64,000 nt of DNA from Apteryx mantelli (Eukaryota; Chordata; Aves; Apterygiformes; Apterygidae), in assembly GCF_036417845.1 (NCBI RefSeq), contig NC_089978.1:134720288-134784287 (forward strand), in the 5' to 3' direction. Position numbers and translations under genes: made by a program. This document shows, piece by piece, positions 52,001 through 62,500 of this stretch (positions within the stretch are counted from its first letter, which is position 1; each line of letters opens with the position of its first letter). Under the pieces are notes generated by a model. That model was not told the origin of the DNA, did no database searches, and saw only the letters and a program-made list of their open reading frames with translations.

Positions 52001-53202
52001 CGAGTGCAGGGCCACTAAGGTGGCCAGGGCTTTCAGCACATAACCTATGAAGAGAGGCTGAGGGAGCTGAGCTTCGTTAGTCAGGTATAGACGAGGCTGA
52101 GAAGTGATTTAATAGCAGCCTACAGCCACTCAAAGGGAAGCTACAAAAACAACAGAATCTAGCTCCTCTTGGTAGTGCCAGGCAATGTAAGAGGAAAAAG
52201 CTGCAAATTCCCATTTGGGATGTTCAGATTGGACACTACAACAAACTTTTTCACTAGGAAGGTGGTGCAGCACTGAAACAGGTGACCAGAGAGGCACTGG
52301 AGTCTCCATCCTTGGAGGTTTTTAAAACTCACCTGGACGAAGTCAGGATGACCTGATCTAGTGTTGGGATTGTCCTGCTCCAGGCCAGAGGCTGGACTAC
52401 AGACATCTAAAGGGCCTGTCCCACCACCATTTCTGCAATTCTGTGACATTTCCTTAGCCAGTGACAGGACAGAGAAAGCCTGTGCTGTTCCAGCCCGGGC
52501 TGTCTTGCCCTCTGAAGGTGAAGTGATCTCAGTGTAGCACTGATAGCATGTGCAGTGCCCTGATGCATTCGTGCTGCCCTACCTTCAGGGATCCGGCCAT
52601 GGTTCTCCTGCTGGTCCAGCTGCAGGACTTCAGGGCTGAGGCAGCCATGGTTGCGTCGTAGCTGGCAGGCAACGTGTGCCTTCCAGGAGGGCCTCAGGTT
52701 GGAGAAGAAGACCTGGTACTCACTGTTGGACAGAGGGCTGCCTGGAAAAGGGACTGGTGGAGCAGCAGAGGGCAGCAGCCAGATCAGCAACCCTGAGAAG
52801 AAAAAGCAGGGTGTGCTTAACCACCCAGGAGAAGTGATAAGTGGCACTAAAGGAGTAGCTTTTGTTTTCTTGAAGTCTCTGGCTTCATGCTTAGCAACCT
52901 CTGCAGGATTTGTTCTGCTATCCCCAGTCCCACATCCCATCTGGGAGCCTCCAGTCTTCTGGAGGAGAGCAGGGGCGACTGTTGGTCCCAGGGCTGGCTT
53001 TGCAAGAGGGTGGGACAGGAGGGGGTGTGGGTTGAAGAAGGCAATACCAAGAGCACGTGGCCTGGTGCAAGGACTTCAAGGGTCCATTCACTCCAGGTGT
53101 GACACATCAGTGCCTGGCCTCAAGGCTCTGAACTGATGCCTTGTCATGGGGGCAGCAGCAACCCAGGGAGCACTCACCCACCACAGAGGGGAATCTCAGC
53201 AT
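38087..53202 (-). CDS. ACRBP: Acrosin-binding protein, ten coding exons, in-frame TGA in exon 5
   Basis: ACRBP (sp32) is the acrosomal protein that binds proacrosin and controls its packaging and activation in sperm. Ten coding exons were traced: 53,178-53,202; 52,583-52,792; 48,615-48,709; 48,346-48,454; 47,482-47,899; 39,687-39,819; 39,284-39,463; 39,009-39,176; 38,844-38,930; 38,087-38,200. Phases 1,1,0,1,2,0,0,0,0 agree at every junction, all with GT/AG. They total 512 codons before the final TAA, against 543 residues in human. A clear signal peptide ([19 protein letters not shown]) leads the protein. The N-terminal domain ([20 protein letters not shown]) and the C-terminal Kazal-like cysteine domain ([20 protein letters not shown]) match the mammalian protein. 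The acidic Gln/Glu-rich middle of mammals is absent. One TGA lies in frame in exon 5. If it is real, the allele is null or much truncated. Apart from that stop, no exon shows damage. Confidence 0.93.
38844..38930 (-). CDS. ACRBP: ACRBP exon 9
   Basis: Twenty-nine codons in phase 0: [20 protein letters not shown] and the following LQHSPHNQR. Human has [20 protein letters not shown], a Kazal-like cysteine arrangement. Acceptor TATCCCCAG, donor GTGAGA. Confidence 0.97.
39009..39176 (-). CDS. ACRBP: ACRBP exon 8
   Basis: Fifty-six codons in phase 0 encoding [38 protein letters not shown] and [11 protein letters not shown]. The human counterpart runs YGLDLYGGLHMDFWC and [21 protein letters not shown]. 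Acceptor ATTACAG, donor GTGGGT. Confidence 0.97.
39284..39463 (-). CDS. ACRBP: ACRBP exon 7
   Basis: Sixty codons in phase 0. [21 protein letters not shown] and [12 protein letters not shown] carry the cysteine pattern of human [22 protein letters not shown]. Acceptor CTCCCCAG, donor GTACAG. Confidence 0.97.
39687..39819 (-). CDS. ACRBP: ACRBP exon 6
   Basis: A 133-base exon (phase 2 to 0) encoding [18 protein letters not shown], then the [19 protein letters not shown] stretch. Human has AWKYMEEEILGFGKS there. Acceptor TTGTCAG, donor GTAAAG. It is separated from exon 5 by a 7.7-kb intron. Confidence 0.95.
39820..47481. other. ACRBP intron 5
   Basis: A 7.7-kb intron, the largest of the gene. 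It contains the left arm of the 239-bp inverted repeat and a 16-base T-run near 41,516. No further ACRBP exon is needed, because the phases on either side agree. Confidence 0.7.
44283..44521 (+). repeat. 239-bp inverted repeat, left arm (ACRBP intron 5)
   Basis: This segment matches the reverse complement of 51,219-51,457 with four differences and no gap. All four are transitions near the ends, and about 200 central bases are identical. There are no obvious target-site duplications, poly-A tails or known element termini, so the origin is unexplained. Confidence 0.95.
47482..47899 (-). CDS. ACRBP: ACRBP exon 5 interrupted by TGA
   Basis: A 418-base exon (phase 1 in, phase 2 out) with a CTCTCTCCCCAG acceptor and GTGAGG donor. 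[15 protein letters not shown] aligns with human NNVEELLQSSLSLGG. The later [19 protein letters not shown] resembles IQELIRSAQEIDEMNEI. The two halves share one frame and are separated only by a TGA at 47,724-47,726, with no other stop across 139 codons. A roughly 100-base intron could remove the stop, but the only phase-compatible donors are weak, and the ten-exon count matches the mammalian gene if this is one exon. Confidence 0.82.
48346..48454 (-). CDS. ACRBP: ACRBP exon 4
   Basis: A 109-base exon after a CTCTCCTCAG acceptor, leaving in phase 1 at GTATGG. It begins [14 protein letters not shown] where human has RVLCSQPVSILSP. The cysteine is replaced, and the rest is the weakly conserved linker, so identity rests mainly on position and phase. 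Confidence 0.8.
48615..48709 (-). CDS. ACRBP: ACRBP exon 3
   Basis: Ninety-five bases encoding [19 protein letters not shown], then [13 protein letters not shown]. This corresponds to the human [22 protein letters not shown] segment. It has a CTCTAG acceptor and a GTGAGG donor in phase 0. Confidence 0.95.
49052..49083 (+). repeat. (AAC)n microsatellite
   Basis: About ten AAC units in ACRBP intron 2. Confidence 0.95.
51219..51457 (-). repeat. 239-bp inverted repeat, right arm (ACRBP intron 2)
   Basis: Inverted partner of 44,283-44,521. The arms bracket 6.7 kb that holds ACRBP exons 3, 4 and 5. Similarity stops sharply at both ends in unrelated flanking sequence. Confidence 0.95.
51985..52448 (+). 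mobile_element. CR1 LINE, 3' region, in ACRBP intron 2
   Basis: Contains AACCTATGAAGAGAGGCTGA, CAAACTTTTTCACTAGGAAG, TCCATCCTTGGAGGTTTTTA and GACCTGATCTAGTG in CR1 order, ending near the TTCTGCAATTCTGTGACA tail. Antisense to ACRBP. Confidence 0.93.
52583..52792 (-). CDS. ACRBP: ACRBP exon 2
   Basis: The exon follows a CTTTTTCTTCTCAG acceptor and ends at a GTAGGG donor (210 bases, phase 1 to 1). It completes the signal peptide and begins the mature N-terminal domain: [36 protein letters not shown]. The last is nearly the human LVQLDQYENHG. Confidence 0.95.
53178..53202 (-). CDS. ACRBP: ACRBP exon 1 (signal peptide start)
   Basis: Twenty-five coding bases from ATG to a perfect GTGAGTG donor, phase 1. 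The start is chosen because it alone joins in frame to exon 2 and yields a hydrophobic secretion signal. Two upstream ATGs precede it. Confidence 0.88.
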
Positions 53203-53229
53203 CTCTGCCCCTCATGCCAGCGCTGCCAT
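53203..53229 (-). promoter_or_regulatory. Upstream ATGs in the ACRBP leader
   Basis: A five-codon upstream reading frame starts at 53,229 and stops at 53,212. Its TGA overlaps a second ATG at 53,215, which runs out of frame past the true start at 53,202. Such an arrangement commonly lowers translation from the main start. The transcript start was not located, so whether both ATGs are in the mRNA is unknown. Confidence 0.45.
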
Positions 53230-56200
53230 CCTGCTGAGCTCTCCGCTTGGGCAGCCAGCACGGTGGTGGCGGTGGCTCTGGTGGCGCTGCCGGCAGCGGA
53301 ATGAGAGCGCAGCGACCTCACACCTGGCCCTGGCGAGGACACAGAGAGAATGCCAGGTGGACCAGGCAACAGGCAACGAGCAGGAGGAACAGAAACAATC
53401 CTGGGAACTGACGCTTCTGGTCCTGGGACATGATGGGGGCTGGCAACAGTCTGGAACAGCATTTGAGGACCAGGCAGGCTTGACCAGGGCAGAGTACCCA
53501 CCAAAGTGTTTTGGGCTCTTCTGCAGAAGAAAGGAGACAAAATCAATGCCTTTGCTGTCAGCAGAGAGTCAAACACACATTGTGTCCCCTTGGAGAGTGT
53601 CCAAGCACGGGCCTGTTTCAGGAGTCGGTGGGAAACTAGCTTAATCTCTCCTGGGTGGCTGTGTCACCTTCTAAATACTTAACTAGTCACTGAAGCAAGG
53701 GCTGGTCTTCCTCTCCCTCTAAAACTGGTGCTTAACCACGAGGGAGCAGAGTCACTCTCTGAACATTAAAGTCGTTCCAGGCAAAAAGAGGAGTCATGGC
53801 AGTGAAAGAGACACAAAGACTGCCAGCATCCCCAGCTAAGCACAGAGGTGTCAAGGACACTGGTGGTGGTGGCACCCCTGCAAGAAGACCAGTCACATCA
53901 GGGACTATTGGAACCTCTCGCCATTTCTCAAAACAGGTCTCCTTCAAGGCTGGGGAGGGGAAGCTACAGTTCTGCCCTAAGAGGACACGGACTCTCCAAA
54001 TACTTCACCATCAGCAATGAACTGGGAGAAGGAGCACATTCCTGTAACAGCAATGGGGACCCTTTGCGTACACTGCATGGATTGCAGCCAAAATGCTGCT
54101 CTGGAGAACTTCTCATGGCTGGGCACTTTGTGACATGACAGGGAAAGACCTGATCATAATCATCACGGGCAAACAGCTCTCACAGAGCAGTTGCAAGGAA
54201 AATGCTTGGCGCAGCAGTGCCAAGAACTGCATCCATGAGCAGTATACAGGATGGTGCAGCAGCTTTGCAACCCACAGTGTCACCCCACAGCCTGAATTTG
54301 GCTGTGAAATGACACCCTTGTAGAACCAACCAGGAGCTGCAGACAAAGCATATGAACTTTTGAACAGCCCAAAGAAGATGTGAGCACAGCAGGATGCTGT
54401 TGAAGAAGTTGCTTCTACAGCAAAGTCCAAGAGATTCAAGCAGCTGTGCTCTCCGCAAGGGCATTCTGCAGGTGTGCCAGCGGAGATCCCATGGCTTCCC
54501 ATCATCTTCCATTAGCTCGAGTGGCCACAGAGGGTATCAGTGTGAGAGCTCAAATCACTGCAGCCATGTGGTCCATTATAAAGATGTCTGGCAACAGCAC
54601 ACAGCCCTGCAGTTTCTTGTAGGAGACAAGCTGTAGCTTGCTCAGAGAGGTCTTGTTGGCAAATAACACTTCTGAGAAGCTTGAAGCCCCACTGTTTAAC
54701 AACAACATTGAATTTTGTGACATTTTTGCAGCTGCTTTCAAACACAATGAGCAGGTATCTCTTGCCACTCGCATCAAAACAGGCAACACTGCTGTGGCTT
54801 GAGACAGCACTATATTACTCAGCAACAGGTTTAAGCCCATTCCTAGTTCTCCATTGCTTAGCTAAGGCGCATTGCTTATTAGTTGATTTTGGACAACTCC
54901 AGGGCCTTCAGCTCCCCAGATCTCCTAACCCAACATCACCTCTGCATCCAGCGGCAATGGAGCTCAGGCTCAGTTCTGTGGTCCTGACTCGAACCGCTTC
55001 CAAGGGGAACTTGATACTGACTTGAATCACTGATGGAAATTGGTGACTTAAGAGAGCACAACAGTGTGGCATGTCACGTTATCAATGTGTGGCAGATGCT
55101 GACTGCACAGCCTGTGTCAACATACTCCATCAAGAGCTCCTATTCATATTTATGGTAAATGAAAACAGGAAATAAGAATGAATGGACCAGAGTCCTTGAA
55201 GAGACTCACTCAGCCCCAGAGTGCAGCCTACCTCCTCAGATTAGCCTGGATGTGGTTAGGTTGTCAAAACCCTCCAAGGAACTCTTATGGTCTGCAAGTG
55301 CATGGGGAGCCAGCTACTCTGCAGAGGGCACCAGGGAGCACCAGGAGATTGCGAGTGCAGCAGAATCTGCTGTGTCGTTTGGCCAGATTTGTGTCAGTTG
55401 GATATGGGACACTTTTATTATAAGTTTAAGCAAAAAGAACTCATCTAGGGGAAGGGATAAGGCTGGGGGAACTGGCAGGACTCATCTATGCGGTAAGTGT
55501 AGTGGGGGAGACATATAGGATGACTGGTGCTTTTTTAAGCAGTTCCATTTATCCATAATGCACAGCCCAAAGGTAAGGTTTATTCTACTATTTCATAATT
55601 CATGCATTGAAACAGGCTTGCAACCTTATTTTCAGAGGCACCACAAAATCAGGTTTCCTGAAGTCCTTGTTTCTGTGTTAGTTTGAGCTTGGCAGGCTGC
55701 TGTGCACAGATGTAACCCCCAGGCCTACAGCCTGCCTGACTCCAGCTAAAGGTACATATTAGAGCAGGGTAATAATTCACTGCTGTTACAAGGAAGGGAG
55801 CTGCATTTTCCGTTTGTAGTTATATGATTGCTGTGTCTGTTCTGAGCTTTGAAAGGGGATATTTGGTTTATGATGGACCATCCTTTAGCAGACAAGCTCC
55901 TCTTCCAAGTTAGTCTTGTTGCTGTCTTCAACAGCCAACAGCTATTTCTCAGCATTTTCTGCTCAACACGTACTATCACAAACACCACTAACAGACAGAA
56001 AAATCAGCACACACTACATGCTGTTACAACATGCATTTTCCCTGTTGTTTAAATTCTGGCATTTACTTATTATGAAATGTTTTTACCTATTATTTTATTA
56101 TTTTAACATTTTTATATGTTATGCTACCATTATTTTCTTATACTATTGTTAGCATTAGTGAGCAACAGGCTCACTAACTTGTCCTATGCACAATAAATGG

Positions 56201-58330
56201 AATAAATATAATGGAAAGAACTTAAAAACTTCAAACTCTTACTCTTCTTTACTCTTCTGTCTTAATTCTTACAGAACTCAAAGTGATTCCTATTCTCCTC
56301 CTAAGTGTACCTGAGATCAGCCCATGCAAAAGCTTCTAGGAAAAAAGTAGGTCCCAAAGCTACTGAGATTATTTACAGTATGACAAGTTTCTTTAATGAC
56401 TCATAGGGTTTAACTGTTTGGTGTTCTTTTAGAAAAATTGCTGGTGATTTTTGTAGGCTATTGTACCTGATTGCAGCAGGCCTCAGGTATCTACAAGACC
56501 ATGCTTTATTTTTTTTCTCCCAGAACACTGTGAAACATGGTAGCAATGGCTGAAGTCCACCACAGCCCTCCCGGCGCTTGCAGTGCTGGCACACTGGGCC
56601 AACACCTGAGCCAGAGCCTGAGCCTTCGGGGAGCTGGGCATGCCACAGGCAGGGCCGGCAGGGAAGGCCCCAGTGCACTGTGCACCCATGCACAGGAGAA
56701 AACACAAAGAGCTGAGCCAGGTTCCCCCCTTTGCACCCTAAGGCCGCCTGCTGCAGCCCAGGGAAGGGGAGAGAAGGAGCTGCCGTCATCTCTCAGTGGG
56801 ACGAGTGGCAGGAGCCCCTTCTGAGCACCAGGGTAGATTCCTTTTGCAAACCCCCAGTCTGTGGCTCACAGACCCTTCTTCATCTGCTACAAGGGTTATG
56901 TTATCCCTTCGTTCATCAGACTGATAGAAAACAACACGGGATGAAGGTGAGCCCACAAAAATATCACTATTCTGGATATGATGTGCTGACCCAACCCTCC
57001 ACCCCTTTGTTTCACCCTTACCCTGTGCAGGGGCATGGGGTATGGTGCAAAACTCTTAAGCCCTGAATAGCTAAGGGCTGTGACTAGAGCTGGCAAATAT
57101 GGATAGAAGAGGTCGACCTCACCACAGCAACACATCTGCCAAGCCAGGTCTTGATGCTAGTGACCATGAGCGAGGGAACACATGGGGAAGCCCAAGCAGG
57201 CCGACTGCAGAGCCAAGTCACACAAATGTGTAGCATGGTCTCTGAGCATGTGTAATAGCTCTTTAAAACAGCACTTGCACCTATAGCGCTCTGCCCACTG
57301 CACATCTGTTTCCCTTCCCCATATCCCTGTGAACTGTCCCTGTCTGCATGCACAGCACAGGCCCTACAAGGGTACAAGCAGAACCGACTTCAGAGCCAGA
57401 ATTCAGAGGTCTGCCCACAAACCAAATGTTCTAGTGGGGGAATCCCAATAAGAGGCAGAGAGGGAGATGGCAATAGTTTAATCTGAGATGTGGCCAGTTA
57501 TGTCCTGGGACAAAGAAGCCTCTGGCTGAGCCAGCAGTCCCTAACCCAGTGCCTATGCGACAGGGATTTAGACATCCTCCAGCACATTCTGCTGCATCTA
57601 CTATTGCAAAAGTGTGCCCCGGGCTGCCAAGACGAGCTGCCATCTGCTACCAAAGAAGGGACAGCCCAGTCGAGAAGTCATCAGAGCCACTGCATGGCAG
57701 CCAAGCAGCTGCCCTCTTCCAGTTCAGTCCTGCTCCTCGCATCCTCTGTTTCACCAGAAGAGCCTGATGGCAAACACCTCCTGCCTGGTAGCTCTGGCCC
57801 TGGGAGAAGGGATGTGAGTACCAGCCCACTCAGAGCAGGGTTGAGGTCTCCATTTTGAAAGGCAAAAGCTCTAGACAGTGGGCTGATTTAAGTCAAAATG
57901 ATATAAATGGCTGACTTTAATACCAGGTTAAATAATCTTTGTTCTGCAGTTGTACTTTATTCTAGTAGGTTTACTGTCAATGACTGAGAGCTATGAGAAA
58001 ATGCTGATAAATATAGCCATTACACTAAAATTGGCACTCATTTTAACTTGGTGGATATGTTAATCTTTTCACATTTATACAAGCACTGTACAGTTATAAT
58101 ATGCATTAATTCAGATACTTAATTTACATTTTATTATGATAGAAAATAGTGAATGAAGCACTTCTAACTTGTCATTTAGAAAATGGAATGTTTAATTGAT
58201 TGCAAAAACAGCATTTAAAAATGGTTTCTTGAATTAATAATACAACCAAAAATGGAGTGGATTCATAAAAGCAGGCATGAATGAACTGCTCCAGCCTTTT
58301 AGGCAGGCTTGTTAAAGGAGATGTGATTCT
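53230..58330. other. ACRBP upstream and intergenic, no gene recognised
   Basis: The first 100 bases upstream of ACRBP are GC-rich and may hold its promoter. Beyond that I see no exon. Open frames near 54.1-54.5 and 56.4-56.8 kb have no recognisable domain. ING4, the next gene in human, is not visible. Confidence 0.4.
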
Positions 58331-58337
58331 TAGTGCA

Positions 58338-58438
58338 AGAACAACCTGATCTAACTGTGAAGTTAGCCCTGCTGTGAGTAGGGGCTGGACTGCAGATGGC
58401 AGAAGTCCCTTCCCACCTAGATCTTTCTGTGGTAACTA
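58338..58438 (+). mobile_element. CR1 LINE, 3' fragment
   Basis: AACCTGATCTAACTG, then GGGGCTGGACTGCAGATGGC and CCCTTCCCACCTAGATCTTT follow the CR1 3' order. Confidence 0.75.
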
Positions 58439-59074
58439 AATGGATTCTTACAATGACTGGATCCTTCAGGCTTTCAGAGCTGGGAAACCTCATGGTCTCA
58501 CGCTTTTTTTTCTTGCTTGCAGTCAATGTACAAAAAATAATTCTAGCTTTTTCTCCTCCCAGTCTGGCTTTCAGCTTTCGATGAGTTACGTCTTTAATGG
58601 CAGTAACCCAATCCATGGAAATTAAATCGTTCTGTACATCTGCAAAAACAGACCACAGCAGGCAATTTACTGAACATTTTTTTAAACTAGGCTTTAGGAG
58701 CTTAGTGCTTGTCACAGGTTTGCCTTTCCTTAAGACTTGGGCAATAATGCATTTTTAAAATAACATTTAAATTTATCTATGCAGAAGAATAAACAAAAAT
58801 TGGCAAGATGTTTAATTATTTTTATAAATAAAATGTATTTTATTACCAAAACCAGCCACATTTCTCCTGATACTTTAAGTACTAGGTAAGAGGGTTGGAG
58901 GAACCTCCTTCAGTTGGCTTTGGAAACAAAGATAGGATGCTTTGCTTCCTCCTATTAGCCTCTAACTCTCTTAAGGTATTATCCAATGAAGCTTAAATAC
59001 TTAATGTCAGCTTGCAACAAGATGTCATTTCCCCATTGAAGCCTACAGCTAGAGATTTAAGAAACTCAGATCAC

Positions 59075-59130
59075 CCAGCCAATCAGAATATATAGGCTCG
59101 TCGCCTGCCGAGAGACAAGGAAGTTTCACT
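59075..59130 (+). promoter_or_regulatory. CCAAT/TATA cluster with an ISRE-like site
   Basis: AGCCAATCAGAATATATAGG places a CCAAT box directly before a TATATA box. About 35 bases later GGAAGTTTCACTTTGC fits the interferon-response consensus (TTTCNNTTT). It could be a core promoter of an unseen transcript or a piece of an old LTR. No exon follows that I can recognise. Confidence 0.35.
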
Positions 59131-59439
59131 TTGCATTAGCCGCAATGGGTGTACTCTAACCCTTTCTCTTCTCCAGTTTTATGGAGTGCCGATTACTATT
59201 TGGGTTGCTAGCACAAATCAGGTAGACTTGGAAAGGTAGGAAGGGCAGAAGCACACACAAGCCCCTGTGGGACCCCACCTCTCGGAGTATGCCAGATGCT
59301 GTAAATAGCTTCTTTTCTCTTCCAGACAATGCAGACATACATGCTAAGAGTAGGAGACTAAGCACTTACCCTGCCAATAACACTTGGTGGAGGATTCAAG
59401 TTCCATTAATGAAATGATCACTGTAAGATGATCATAGTG

Positions 59440-59508
59440 AGGGAGGACTCGCTGACCCCTAGAGACAAGCTGGCCCCTTCCAACCAGTATTTCTATGACT
59501 CTTTGTTT
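59440..59508 (+). mobile_element. CR1 LINE, 3' tail fragment
   Basis: Ends with GGCCCCTTCCAACCAGTATT then TCTATGACTCT, the CR1 tail pattern. The 5' limit is unclear. Confidence 0.65.
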
Positions 59509-59509
59509 C

Positions 59510-62500
59510 ACAGCAGGTGCACATGTGGCCAGAGCTCCATCTGGAAAAATATTTTGTGGAAATAACGGGGCCCTTTGATCTCTCAGCAGTGGAATTGATC
59601 TGGGAGACTTTCGAAAGGGCCTGGATTTGTGGAGGGAGAGGCAAGATCCCTCCTATGATCAGTGGTTATTAGCCTTAGAAGCACAAGGTCCCCTTTCTGC
59701 TTGGTCACAGAAGTGAAACCCTTTGTACCTGGTTAGTGCTAGCAAGGCCTTCTGTGTGTGCCCTAGCCAAAAAGCTAAACTACTACTGACAAGAGTTAGG
59801 TCTTATTTAAACAATTGTGGAGATGAGACTGAGGCAGAGGATTAGGAGTTAACAAGGAAACAATCTGGATCAAACAGTCATGAGCAAACATAGCCAGGTC
59901 TGGTACACTGTAATGCAAAGACAGGACAGGATAGGACAAATGCATCTGGCACCAAGATGACAGCAAAGCATCCTTTGACTTCATATCAAAGTGCTGGTCT
60001 TGGGTGTTTGCTGTTCCCCTGTGTCCATCCCCAGCCTTGCTTGGAAGCACTGAGTTCACACTGAATGATCTCAGACTCAGAGATGGCATCAAAGTGCATG
60101 ACTGCCCCTGCAATTTTGCAACTCTTCCCAGGCCCTAAATCCATGGGTGCCATTGTCTCTGTGCTACAAGGTGAGATCATCCCTATGGGAGATCACCTTC
60201 TGCCTTGACTTCATTGGATAACAACCTCTCCATTGCAGCAAGTTTGTAGCCACACATTCATGGTGTTCCCAGAGAGCATATTGCTTTGCATAGCAATTCT
60301 TGCTGGAGACACTGCCTTTGCTGTTTTTTAGCACTGACTCTTCTGGCCAGATAAAACATCTTTTCACCCTTCCTTTGGGCCAGTTGTTCACAAGCTATCC
60401 ATCCATTTTCCAGATGAGGAAAGAAACCCAGACCAAGTTATCCGGAAGACCAGAAGACTTTCTTTGGACAGTGGGCAGCCCCTTGTGCTGTCTTTGTGAG
60501 GAGACTGCTGAGCTGTTCGTTGTTTACTACCACTGCTTTAGAGCAGTCATGGAGCGCATGCTCCCCAGATGTTGCCACTCAGCTTGCCAACTTCTTCGCA
60601 GTTTGTCCTCCTGGTTCATGTGGCACGGAAAAAGTACACCCATTATTAATTATGCAACAGAGAATGGCTCAGAAATTGCCAAACCAGAAAGGTCCATTTC
60701 ATGCAGGGCCCAAGCTCTAAGGTAACTCAGAAGTCTGGATATTCAAGTTATGTTAAACAACCTATCAAGAAGCACCTGATATATCTCCAGTGTGCCTTCC
60801 CTGCTCCAGGAAAAACAAAACATCAGTGTTGCTGCTGCCAATTAGCACCAGCCCATATGCCGTGGTTGCATTGTAGTCTGGGCTCAGTCAGCTCAATATA
60901 CTGCTATGTTTTGACCGAAACTTCACTGAGCAAAGTTAATGACTCGATACCCTTCATATCCCTCCTTTCTGGGACTCAAAGAAAGCGTCAACTGTTTCTC
61001 TGTAGCATGTCAGAGTGGAGCAATTCCGTTGTTATTTGTAACTACCACTTCCTGACAGTGGATGGGCTGTGTATCTGCAATGAGAAGCATTCTGAGAGGA
61101 CCTGGCCTTACTTGCAGCCAGGATAAGCAAGTTATGTCTTGGGACTGTTTTTCTCTGCTGCAAAATTCAGTTCTTTGGACTGTTTTGGGCAGCATTTGAA
61201 TCAAGCCTTAAGATCTTCCGCAACATCACCTTTTGTCTGGAACAATTGCTGCTTCTTATTCTAGCTTTCTCTGCTAAAGGGACCACCAGAGATCCCTTCC
61301 AATCAGTGTTTTCAAGTCTAAGATACGTATATTTATATACACTAATTGTTTCCTAAGAATTCTTCCCCAATAAGCTAGGTAAATACTACTGAACCACACT
61401 TTACAACCGAGTCTTACATGCTCTACTTAAGCATAGGAGCATTATACTACCAGTTTAACAAACAGTTATACACTGCTCACTAACTTGCTCTGAGTGTATA
61501 GTTAGGTAAATAATACTTTAAGACTGCTTAATTAGAGGTTAAACATTGCTAAACTATGGTGCCTACTTCAGTCACTTGCTTGTTAGCATTTGTAACAGAT
61601 GAAGAACAAGGTCACACTAGACAAAGAAGATACAGCTAGGCTGGAATCATTTCTGTGCACATTGCACATGAAACGTGGAAAGTCCTATGCATGAGAAATT
61701 GTTGAGAGTATTATTTGCTTATTGGGAAGAGGAATACTTTGACACACAGTCTTATCAACCATACTCACTCAGCTACCTAAGAATGACTGTCCAGAGTTAG
61801 GAAAATCATAGCTGGATGAGATAAATCACTTGTTTCTGTGCATGACCAATTTTTATCAATAAATGTGCTTAAAGGGGGCTAAAGTCTTCCCTCATGTACT
61901 GCTGTTTGGCTCCAGTTTCTTCAAACTCAGACTTCATCATTCTACTGATTAACAAGGTTATTTCCAATCACTGTAAAAGTCAGTTTCTCCAGCTCCATTT
62001 TAGAAAATGTTTATGTTGCACTGACAGCTATCCCAGGAGATCTGCTGTTAATCCAGTTCTTTAAAGGAGTTAATGATTACCATAACATAGTATATCCCTT
62101 TTATATTATTATTGTCCTAACTTTCTAGATGAAGTACATTTTCTAGTTGCCCATTACCACTAGAGTGATACAGATAAATATCATCAGTGATCTTCTGAAA
62201 AATCAGATCAGGTTATTTTTGACAGACATGTTCTTGTTATTTCCAGTCAAAATGATTTTATTTTATTGCTCTGGATTTCTTGCTCATTTAAAAAATAAGC
62301 AATTTGCTTATCCACTGTTTCAGTATTTCACACCTGGACTGATATCAGTTAGCTGACCTGTGTTGGTCGTCTTGACCTCCTTAAGTATCAGCACAGAACT
62401 GGCTCTTTCCCAGAATTCTGAGCTTTCTCTAACAGTCCACAAACTGATACAGAGCAGACCACAGATGTGTTCAGTTGGTTTTCATGGCTAGGAACACCGC

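Noticed and set aside
54113-55025. Protein-like frames upstream of ACRBP (minus 54.1-54.5 kb, plus 54.4-55.0 kb)
   Set aside because: Composition looked coding-like in pieces, but there is no consistent strand or frame and no family match.
60300-61126. Two 141-codon plus-strand frames
   Set aside because: No domain, signal peptide or exon signals. Length is within chance for the window.
61820-62480. Possible very old LINE fragment on the minus strand
   Set aside because: A few phrases resemble CR1 reverse-transcriptase sequence, but the order is too weak to support without an alignment.
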